Positions 52,514 to 62,572 of a stretch of 64,000 nucleotides of DNA are shown piece after piece (position 1 is the first letter of the stretch; each line of letters begins with the position of its first letter). A program made the translations under genes and the position numbers. Source of the stretch: Sphaeramia orbicularis (lineage: Eukaryota > Chordata > Actinopteri > Kurtiformes > Apogonidae); contig NC_043966.1 of the NCBI RefSeq assembly GCF_902148855.1, positions 24,169,588 to 24,233,587 on the forward strand, given 5' to 3'. Under the pieces are notes generated by a model. It searched no databases and had not been told where the DNA came from. It was given only the letters and a program-made list of their open reading frames with translations.

Positions 52514-55500
52514 ATGGACTTGCCACATCATGGGTACCGAGCAAGTAAGTGGAAAAATGAATCATTATGTCACAATCACTCACAATATTGGTGAAATTTT
52601 GCTAAATATCCACCCATGCTGTCTACTTCCTGATGTGGGGGTAATGCTAGGACAATGCTACGTAAAATAAAGTTTACCAAAGTGTTTGTATCTGATTGAT
52701 TTGCAAGGTCTGCAGCAACATTCATTAGATTTATATGGTTTAGCCTCAGTGATAAGCATGAGCCTGATAAAATATGAAAAATACCTCCGTTGTAAAACCA
52801 GCACCGTATTTAGGGCTGTGTGATGTGATCAGAACTTCCATGTATGTGTAATTTCCTATTCAGATAACTGCACACTTTACAAAATCAGCAAATTTCCTGA
52901 AAATTCAATGAATGAGTAGTTCATGGAAGATTTTTAACTGAATGAGTTACACTTAAGCATATTGTTGGAGGTCTTCGGAGACACATTTGTGGTAATATGC
53001 AATAGTATTCACTACGGTACTGGAACTGAATCAGTTTTTTATGTAATCAAATAAAGAAATTAATGCACGTCCCCCTTAAGAGCAATCTAACAGAGGGAAA
53101 ATATAACACACCACACATAATAAAGAGACATTTACGTAGTCATTTAAATACCATATATTTCATTCATCTTGTTGATTTTTTTCCACAGCTAAGCAGAGGG
53201 CTCGTGCAGCTCCTCCTCAGGCAGATCCTGTCCTTTTTGAAGACACCAGCTCCTCTGCATCAGCAATGAATACTCAGGGATATTACACGCCGGGGTACAA
53301 TATGGGAGCACCCTCGTCAGACATGCAAGGAGGTGCTGGCATGGACAACCTTTTTGCTGACCCAATGGCAAATGCTGCAATGATGTACGGCTCATCCTTA
53401 GCCAACCAAGGAAAGGATATGGTAAACAAAGAGGTATGAACCTTCTGGGAATCTAGATAAGTAGTAGCATGATTAATAGCCAGATTTAACTGCACAACAG
53501 CTGCTAATACAGACAATAAGAACTGAATTGCCTGTAAGTCAGTATCTACATTGATATAACATCTGGCTGTCAATGCCGCTTTCGTACAGAAAGTTTTAAA
53601 TGAAAGCGCATGCAATGACTGGTAAGACAGGCGAGTCTGGGTATCTTTGTAATCATTTCTAATTGTATGTGTTTTTGTTTGTTCATATTAAAACATAACC
53701 CCAAATTTTCTAAACTACAAGAAGGTCAGCAGCATTAAAAAAATAACTGTTTTTTCAGGGAGTTAAAAACACAGTAGTGTGGACATGTGGTGTAAATGCA
53801 GAAAAAATGCATCTTAAAACAAAGTAGTGTGGGCATAGCCATACAATGAGTCTCTCTAAAGATGCTAAGTCAATCACTTAAATAATGTGACAAGAGCATC
53901 AAATGATTTTGTTTCACATATATTTCATGAAGTTTACCATTATTTAAAACAAGCATTTATTACCTCAGCCGTCTCCCCTTATTCTCCTGCGATTAAAAAT
54001 ATTCAAAGTAGCAACGTCTGAAATGCCGACTGTTAGCTTCAAAATTATATTCCAAAACCAGTGGGAGATGTCACAGTGGCCACACCAATACAGTTTATGA
54101 GTGCAATCAATAATAAGCCCTTTGTCTGGATGTTAAACTTGATATTTGCTAGCAAAACACACCTTCTCTGGTGATTCTATTTAAAGTGGAGAGCTCGAGA
54201 TTTTACATTTTAATATGCAGTTCTGTATCTGAATGCAGTAACAGGACAGATCTGGTCACCATCTGGCTTGTTCATCACATAGATGTATTTTTTCAGTGAA
54301 TCAGTCCCTCAGTAGAAGACTCTGTTGGCTTTCTCTGTTGCCAATTTACCCGGTAATATCAAGAGTCTTAATCACAGTTTCCTGCTTCTAACGTAAAATA
54401 CCGGGCATTGAATTTCCTGTTGCCTGAAGATGGCACATAAATAAAACATGCTGTTCTACTGGATCGGCAAATGTGATACAGAGGTAGCTTTGGGTGTGAG
54501 TGTCATGCCAAAGTGATGCACAGCCCTGGGGGCACACGAGGCCTTTCAGATTTCTGTGACGCACCTTTATTAAGTTTGGCAGACATGTACTTGTGATGTA
54601 GTAAGTAATTATTTGCACTTCCTTTGCTTTCCAGATCAGCAGATTCATGTCTGTGAACAAGCTGAAGTACTTCTTTGCTGTTGACACCAGATATGTACTG
54701 AAGAAACTTATGATCCTCATGTTCCCTTATACACATCAGGTAATCAGAGCCATCACACTTTATTCTTTACCAACACACTGAACAATACAAACACTTGATA
54801 CAAAAAGACTGGATGCTATTGTTCTCTCTTATCTTATTTTCAAGCATTTACCACATTAAAATAATCCAAGTAAGATAATCGGCCAGTTAATCATATCATC
54901 ATGCAGTGATTGTTGGTGTGAATGTGAACGAACACTGAACTCCCACACAGTTCCCACACACTTTAACTCATTCAGATTGTAAATTAAGCCACACTCATAA
55001 ACATTGTGTACCTGATGGACTGCAAGAACAAAGAATAACACTATATTCATAAATAATATGTAATGTGAGCTTGCTGGCAGTGCTGTGTGGGGGAGGTTTA
55101 CTTTATAAGGATAGCAGGCTTTTTAAGACCATTTATAGATAAAACCTGTTGCTGTACCTCATTCTGTGTTAAATATCACTTATGTAATCATTTCAAATGT
55201 GTTATTGTCTTCTCTTTAAGTTAAATATAGTTATTATCTGAGCAGTTAAAATGTTTTCTGTAAACCTGGTTCTTTCATTTAATAGTCTCTCTCTCATAGA
55301 ACATTGTTATATAACCTGATTCAGAGCTGGGCAATTCACAATGTATTTTTGTGATCTTTGTAGGACTGGGAAGTTAGATACCATCGCGACACTCCACTAA
55401 CTCCAAGACAGGATGTAAATGCACCTGATCTTTACATACCAAGTAAGTTTGACAAAATATTTACTAAATAAACAACATTGCAAAAAAAAAAATTGCACTA

Positions 55501-57100
55501 TAACTCTATCTAAGTAGATACTGTGTCTTTATGTATATAAAGTTTATATGTTTATGGAGGTTTTTTTTTTTTACTTCTTTATTTTATTTTCTTATTTCAC
55601 TTTCCTTACATTTTTATTATATCTTGTATTTATAATTTACTAGAGAGACTTGGTGAATAAAGATGATTGTGATTCTGGCATCTGAAGGATGTATATGTAC
55701 TAACTTCATTTTGTTCTACAGCAATGGCTTTTATTACCTACATCTTACTTGCTGGAATGGCCCTTGGCATTCAAAAAAGGTGAATAATTTGTTGTTGTCT
55801 ACTTTCTTTTATGACTCACAGTGGATGAGTAGCTAAAGGTCTAGTTAAAAAACATCTGTGTTGTGTTTTCATATTCAGGTTCAGTCCAGAGGTTCTTGGA
55901 TTGTGTGCCAGCACTGCCCTCGTGTGGATCATCATTGAAGTGTTGGTCATGTTGTTGAGCTTGTACTTGCTCACAGTGCACAGTGACCTCTCAACCTTTG
56001 ATCTCATTGCCTACAGTGGATACAAATACGTTGGGTAAATGTTGTTCTAAATTTGAATTCCTGAAATTGATCAATTATTTATCACAGACTACGAAAATGA
56101 TAACAGCTCTCAAGTGCATCAAAACTAAACAAACTGATAAATAAAGAACTGTAGAAATCAGATTAGTGCTTTGTAGCAGGTTAATAGAAACTGAATATAT
56201 CTAGTCTCATTTAATCTGTATTATACACTGTTTTTAAGGTAGTTTTATATTAAATGTGTTTCCGTCTTTCCTCTAGGATGATCTTCACAGTGCTGTGTGG
56301 CTTACTGTTTGGCAGTGATGGTTATTTCGTGGCTCTTGCCTGGTCCTCTTGTGCCCTTATGTTTTTCATTGTGAGTATTTGAGGTCCTCATTAATTTCAC
56401 TACTTTATAATAAAGAAATGCATATAAATACACAAACTACTGATGAAAATTAGTGCACCTTTCAAAACTAAACATTTGTGTAAATTTTGACCAAATTTGG
56501 AGCTTGGAATAGTCTTCCCAGAACACAGGTCAGGTTTTCTACATCAAAGATTAAACAATACCTGAAAAATATTGTAAACAGCCATGTAATATCAGGAATA
56601 TGGTATATTTTTAGCTCAGAAAAGGTGCTGATGTTGTATGAAATGATAATTAGTTGTATTTCTTATGTAGGTCACATAGTTGCTTTTGTTTTCAATGTCC
56701 CATAGGGTATTCAGAAGAAAATAAATAGACAAGAAGAGATAATAATACACATTAACAAGTATGTAGTATGTATGATAAATATAATTAAGATTCTGTACTG
56801 TGATATCCAACACAAATTCATTAGAGTTGTGTGATGTGTCCAGTGAAGTAACATCTTGCATGGAAGAAAACAAACACATTAGTTTGAAACAGTTACACCA
56901 GACTTCTTGTTTCAGTTGTCTGAATCATTTTGTAATCTCCACAGGTCCGCTCTCTGAAAATGAAGATCCTTCCTTCGATCTCTGCAGACTCCATGGGAAC
57001 TGGAAGTGCCAAACCTCAGCTCCGACTTTATATCACTGTGGCCACCGCTGTTTTCCAGCCAATCATTATATACTGGTTAACCTCTCACTTGGTCAGGTGA
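52514..57100 (+). CDS. yif1a: YIF1A, Yip1-interacting factor homolog A
   Basis: Multi-pass protein of ER-Golgi vesicle traffic that partners with YIPF5/Yip1 family proteins and Rab GTPases. Coding exons: 52514-52544, 53189-53433, 54635-54739, 55364-55442, 55722-55779, 55879-56034, 56277-56370, 56945-57100. All GT-AG, phases close, giving 307 aa (human 293). The cytosolic N-terminus has FEDTSS and Gly/Tyr-rich sequence, then [13 protein letters not shown]. The conserved YIF1 core follows ([31 protein letters not shown] at 142-153). About five membrane segments lie at 155-170, 179-207, 223-238, 242-257 and 284-306; the motif [10 protein letters not shown] precedes the third. It ends [14 protein letters not shown]1A rather than YIF1B is supported by position beside the 11q13-type genes. 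Confidence 0.96.
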
Positions 57101-57649
57101 CCGTGAGGCTTTTAAATAACCTGAGGTCCATGTGTGTTGGACCCAAAAAGTGTGGTTGTTGAATATTTGTACACCTGCCTTTATATGCTCTTTCGTCAGT
57201 GAACTCAAAACATGTAGACAGTGTTGAGCTGCAGTGTGTGTTCAGCTTATCAGATGAACATGTTTAGAGTAAAATGATCGCTGTCTTGTAATCAGCACAG
57301 TGAGTGGATTCCATGTGAGACTGCAAAACTCTCAGAAACAAACTTGTATGACATCAGTGTTCAGTCACCTGACCTGTTTTGGCCACATACGTTTGAGGAC
57401 AAGGGCTTTGATTGTAAGATTATTTTGATTATGGCTCAAAGTTTGATTTACTTTTCTCTGTTTTTTCCAGTATTTACATCACACTGCCACCCAGCACACA
57501 TCACACAGACTGAAACACAAATGTTCCATTTGTTGTACCGCTTTTCTGGTACGGTAATGTTGCTACATTATCTCACTTTTCTCCTTGAAGTCATGGATTT
57601 ATTTATCTAAAATTGACTAAGCATGACAATGGTTGGACTTTTTGTAGAA

Positions 57650-57655
57650 AATAAA
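57650..57655 (+). terminator. yif1a: Candidate yif1a poly(A) signal
   Basis: AATAAA 550 bases after the yif1a stop codon, giving a 3' untranslated region of about 57101-57675. Confidence 0.55.
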
Positions 57656-57675
57656 TATATCTAGCTTTGTGTATT

Positions 57676-58429
57676 AAATTTTAACTTTTGCTCAGCTTCT
57701 TTATAAAAATGTGTTATTCCGTGTTCAGCTCTGATCAGTAATTTACTTATACAGTAAGTTATAAGGTATTTAAAAGAATTGAATGTATTATTGATTCTGT
57801 GGCCAAAAATGTTTTGATAAAAGGTTTGTTTCTACTGACAATTATTACTGTCATATAAATGTTAAATCAGAATTTGAAGTTTAAAACCTGATTTTTGAAG
57901 AAGTATCATAGTTATTGTGGTTTTAAATTCTTTATGGTCTAAACATGACAAACTCTTAATATAACAAACACCAGTTTAACATTTAAACGAACAAAAATTT
58001 TTCGAAGCGTTTCAGCTGACTGTAAAAAAATAAATCAACAGAAAATGACAACTAAATATACACATGAACTTTGTTTTTGTTTTTTTTAACAACAGCACAT
58101 TCGTCAGCTGTTTGTCATGTAGAATTTTCTCAAGATTCATACAGTTTATCATTTATTTATTAATGTTCAGTGTGACTGGGAAGAAGGACTCAGGTCAAGT
58201 TTAGTAGATGAACAACTTGATATAAATATTGGTGTTTTGTAAGAATTTGGTGCAATACTCTCACTACTAAAATGACCCAACATACATGGGGAAAACAGCC
58301 TTATCCTTGTTTACATGTGAATCAAGTTGATATTAGTTTTATTCTACTTAAAACACTTGTTACGGGAACTGCAATGTTACTATTTAACGTGACTTTAATT
58401 GTCACATGGTCTTTGAGTACTGTCTCCTG
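57676..58429. other. Intergenic between yif1a and the FOXN gene
   Basis: AT-rich, about 750 bases; no gene seen. yif1a and the forkhead gene are in the same orientation. Confidence 0.5.
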
Positions 58430-58659
58430 ATTGGCTGATCAGTGAGACAGTGTATAATTGCTGCGGGAGCGCGCCCGGGTACGAGCAGCCATGTAAGCGT
58501 CGTTTTGGTTTCCATGGATACGGTGGACGGCAACAGAACACAGAGGGAGAGCGTAGACCCCGACTCTACTTTCTAACAAGAGAAATTCAAGATTAATTTT
58601 GCTAAAGAAGTGGATTAGAGGGTGAAGGCGCTCTGAGTCAGTGTCCCCGGGGTCATCCG
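58430..58659 (+). promoter_or_regulatory. FOXN2/3-like gene promoter and 5' untranslated exon 1
   Basis: A reverse CCAAT box (ATTGG, 58430-58434) is followed by a TATAAT element (58453-58458), then GC-rich sequence (gcgggagcgcgcccggg). The region ends at a strong donor, ATCCG/GTGAGTAAC (58659/58660). The partner acceptor is most simply the tttccccag that ends at 59266, right at the ATG. If transcription starts about 25-30 bases after the TATA-like box, the leader includes an ATG followed at once by TAA (58491-58496). Confidence 0.5.
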
Positions 58660-59266
58660 GTGAGTAACGGGTTAACTTCATTCTTCTACGGCGGACGTTA
58701 ATAGCGCCGAGTGGGTTACCTGTGAGAGAAAAGGCGGCTTTCTTGACTAAATGAAACTTTATATTCTTCCGCCATTTGCCCACTGGACAGCTTTGTAGAG
58801 CCATGTGGCATCAAATACAGACGCTGAAAGCTTCGTGCATTTAATTTCACAAGTCGATTGTTGGACGTAGTTTGTTACGTGAGTTTGATCGGTGCCAGCT
58901 CACCTGGTTCGGATAACTTTGTGAGAGCCCTGCTCCACTGGCCAGGTTCTGCGTGTATTATTGCGGGAGACTTTACGGTATGAGTGCACATCTAGTGGAC
59001 TTTGTACGTTTTAGATGTTTGGATGTTCATCAGAGGGGAAAGGGTGGCTAACATTTAACTAAATCAACCTGTTCTTTGCTTCATCTTTTTCTAAAACACT
59101 GGATTAAGAGTTTGTATATTTTAGTTTTTTCCATATCTGTAAAAGTTTTTGGCTTTGTCTGTGAAGCTACCACAGAGCCAAAGGTCTCAAGCACCAGTAA
59201 ATTGAAAGCATTTTTGTCTGGTCTCTCAGCAGTGGTACAGCTGAATGACCCTGGACATTTCCCCAG

Positions 59267-62200
59267 ATGGAGAATAGCTCTCAGACACTGCCTCCTTCTT
59301 CTCCACGTCCCACCACACTCGGAGGGTCTTCACCTTTCTGCTCCTCACCACAGCAGACTTTCTCAAATGGTGGGGTCTCTCTCCCACTATCACCTATTTC
59401 TTTCCCCCCATCCCCTACCTCACTCTCTCCGGCGACAGCAGAGTCTCTTCACTCTTCCTCCCCTCTTTCACACTGCACAGCGTCTCAGTGCCTCATTGGA
59501 CAAAACACACAGTGCCTGAGCCCAGCGAACACATCAGACCAAGATGACCTGACCTGCTTGAGTTGGCTGCATCAGAGGGGTAACCTGCTACCGTTCCATC
59601 CTCTTCCCAAAATGACACCACTGTCCCAGCTGGAGTCCTGTACAACCACCCAGCCTGCTTCTCCCCCCTCATTCAAACCACCGTACTCCTTCAGCAGTCT
59701 GATCTTCATGGCCATAGAAGATTCACCTGACAAAAGGCTGCCAGTGAAAGACATCTATGAATGGATCATCAACAATTTCCCCTACTACAGGACAGCCTCT
59801 GGAGGCTGGAGGAACTCTGTCCGCCACAATCTGTCACTAAGTAAAAGCTTCCAGAGAATTCAGAGGGACAAGAATCAGGTAGGCACTAGGGATGGGCTTT
59901 TGAATTACTCTCAAATCAAGTCAATTAGTTGATTAGTCGATGAGTCATGACCTCATCTATACATGTGCTCACCACCCAAATAAAAATAATAATGAAAAAC
60001 TGACCAACCAAGGAGAGGATGAACCACAGGTATACTATTTATGTACACTTTAAAGACATTTTCAGATTTTACTGAACACATGCAGTGCTCAGGCAGAAAC
60101 AGCACCATAGTTCTGTGTCTCTACAAGAAATGACACAAAGCTCCTCCCACCCCAGACAAAAATTTGTTAACCCTTTAAAAAAAATCAACCAATCAAATAC
60201 ATCCATAGTAGATCTATGATTAAGGGTTCTTAAATAGATATACTTTATTGATCCTACATTGGGAAATTGCAGGGAATAGTACTTGTTCCCATACTGGGAG
60301 TTGAACCTGGGCCACCTGGGTGAAAACCAAGACTCCTGAATACGAGACCATATAGGATTGGCAATAAGGTTAAATTATTAAATCTAGATGTTTAGACACT
60401 GGAAAAATGCATTCACATCATTATTTTTGTTTATACTGTCTATGTACATATTTGTTTATTGTATGTATGTATGTATGATGGATGAATATAAACAATTAAA
60501 TTCAATAGACAAAACAGAATTACAACAGTTTTTTCTTATCAAAACTTTATAACCTTTATGTGAAATATCAACAATTGACAACAATAAGAAAGAAACAGCA
60601 CTGGAATGGAAAATGTGTTGGGGAAAAAAGCACTAATAATTTAAAATAAATTCAGCCCTGTGATGAACTGGTGACATGTCCAGGGTGTACTCCACCTTCA
60701 CCCATAAGTAGCTGGGGTAGGCTCCAGCGACCCTAGTGAGGATAAAGCAGGTTCAGATCATGAATGAATGAATGAATTTAAAATAAAGTAAAGCAATGCT
60801 GTAGCCAATGACCTGGAGAACCATCATTGAATCACAATGTTTCTTTTACAACAAATATAAAGGTGGTGTTTTAATCTCCTGAGGATGCAAAAATTAGATT
60901 AATCAAAGTAATTTAATACAGTTCCCAGGTCTAGTTCTAGCATTTAGGAACACAGACTTGGAGAATGTAATGGAGATTGGGCTTTATTAGATTTAAAGAG
61001 TATTCATTTCCCCATAACAGAACACTGTTATAGACATTTAAATCCAGATTCTATTCTAAATTAGACCAATACAAAGGCATCTACTGTGTTGTATTGTGTT
61101 TTATGTGTGTGTGTGAATGGTCGTTTACCTGAATATCTGAAGTAATGTTATGTATGGGTTGCAGTCAGTGGGGAAGGGCTCGCTGTGGTGTGTGTGTCCG
61201 GAGTATCGGCCAGCGCTCCTCGAGGTGCTCAGGAAGACCCACAGTTATCACAGCACCAACAGCAACCTGATCAGCAAACCTGCACTGTGAGTATGATCAC
61301 AGAAATGACAAACTCTCAGATGGGCCCACATCAAGCAGTTACTAATCTCCTTTTTAAACATTTCATCATTCATCTCTTTTAATGTGAAGAATTATTAAAC
61401 ATTCAGAAAGATAATTAACTCAGTGTGGTAATAGATGTGTGTATATGATTAATTCATCTTTCACTTCATTTTCTCTCTTCATTTTAGAAACAAATGGTCA
61501 ATTGACAAATAATAAGATGATATGCTGATCTGATCATGATCTCTTGCAGCCCATATATTCATCAATTCATCTTTTTTTTTCTGACCATATTTTGTATTTT
61601 TATTAAAATGATGCTGCAGCTCCATTTACCTTTTGGTATATTTAATAGTTGTTAAATTTTTAGTCATATTTTCTTATTTTGGTGTATTTAAAACAGAACT
61701 ATAAGCTACTTGATTGTGTGTTTTCAGGTTTGAAGGTGCTGATTATGGGGGACTCCCAGTTTGTGACTCTATGGAAATCTCAGGTTCGTAATAAGGAAAA
61801 CTCACAGCAGGATAATGTCACTTAATTAGCGCAAAGTCTTGCATATTTATGAATTCCTTCTGGTCTGTGATATTTTATCAATGAAGTAACAGCTTTCTCT
61901 GACACTTTAATTACCTGCAGCTTTTCCCCGTCTCTGCGGCTTTCTCAGCATGCAACATTGTTCCTGTGTTTGTGGTCTGTTGTCATAGTAACAACCTTCT
62001 ATTACCGTGACAACCCAGCAATAGCCTAGCTAGTCTCCTTTATATCCCCATTTTATTTCCGAGCTCGTGTCATAAATGGAGGTGCAGTCTCAGTGAAGAA
62101 CGTGACGAATTGTATGAAAACGTGTTGCTATTAATAACCTGCTTGTGTGATTCGTTCATACCTTGAGATTTTACGTATTTTGAAATTTCATTTGAATTTT

Positions 62201-62572
62201 CTTGTCTTTGCTCGTGCAGATCCTCTTTCACAGACTCTGCTCATGTCCACTTCCTCACCCCAAGCCTTGACCACTGATAATCCATCCTTCTCTGACAACC
62301 AAACTTGCCCTTTAACCCCTGACCATGAGGAGCTTGTCACCATGGAGTCAGTTGAATACCCGCAGGAGGAGGTCAGTGAGGAGTTGGAGAAGGACCCGCT
62401 GTCAGACAGTGGCTACATTGAGTTACACTACTACCAGTCTCAGCAGTACCAGTACCTGGTGCTGCCCGGTGACACCGAGCTTGATCTGGAGACTGTGGAG
62501 ATCCTTCAGCTCGACGCTGAGGCCCAAGAGGCTGCTGGGTCACTACTGGACCTGGCAGGAGGTGGATATTAA
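59267..62572 (+). CDS. Forkhead transcription factor of the FOXN2/FOXN3 subclass
   Basis: Nuclear DNA-binding protein by family. Exons: 59267-59878, 61165-61286, 61728-61783, 62220-62572, in phase, giving 380 aa (human FOXN2 431, FOXN3 490). Residues 93-108 ([16 protein letters not shown]) match FOXN2 DDELTNLNWLHESTNLL. The forkhead spans about 137-230: [28 protein letters not shown], then recognition helix [16 protein letters not shown] at 180-195 (FOXN2/3 have LNKCF) and [14 protein letters not shown]. The C-terminal DPLSDSGY (322-329) and [11 protein letters not shown] (367-377) match FOXN2/3 DPLGDSGY and EAAGSLLHLAG, but the protein ends just after, lacking their C-terminal tail. Exon 3 (56 bases) uses the weak donor CAG/GTTCGT, chosen because it alone keeps frame. 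It is probably an 11q13-type ohnolog and not FOXN2 or FOXN3 itself, so no symbol is given. Confidence 0.9.
60228..60357 (-). mobile_element. tRNA-Glu-derived SINE
   Basis: On the minus strand, 60357-60286 is a 72-nt match to tRNA-Glu(UUC). It has the acceptor stem TCCTATA/TATGGGA, anticodon loop with TTC, and B-box GGTTCAACTCC, with several substitutions (for example C at the normally invariant A14). The tail continues CTGCAATTTCCC...GGATCAATAAAGTATATCTAT, the 3' end type of fish LINEs, ending near 60228. Head plus LINE-like tail is the standard SINE design. It lies antisense to the FOXN gene in intron 1. Confidence 0.75.
60653..60777 (+). mobile_element. Common vertebrate retroposon 3'-end repeat with (GAAT)n tail
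   Basis: It reads 'ctgtgatgaactggtgacatgtccagggtgta' (split by type, not by base) and 'agctggggtaggctccagcga', then ends in (TGAA)4. This is the widespread fish repeat that normally reads 'gctgggataggctccagca' and ends in a simple-sequence tail. The class is probably non-LTR retroposon-derived. Confidence 0.6.

Larger units (their letters stand above)
59887..60930. mobile_element. Possible diverged hAT-type element in FOXN intron 1
   Basis: The left side TAGGGATGGGCTTTTG followed by 'ttagttgattagtcgatgag' resembles the start of a fish hAT family with CGATTAAT-rich ends. A degenerate counterpart (attagattaatcaaag...ttcccaggtctag) is seen near 60890-60930. Two other repeats lie inside. No target duplication was confirmed. 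Confidence 0.3.

Noticed and set aside
59076-59519. 147-codon plus-strand frame overlapping the first FOXN exon
   Set aside because: It is an out-of-frame shadow. The overlapping frame encodes the forkhead and splices cleanly.
60286-60357. Functional tRNA-Glu gene
   Set aside because: Several substitutions, including the normally invariant A14, and a LINE-type tail mark it as a SINE head.
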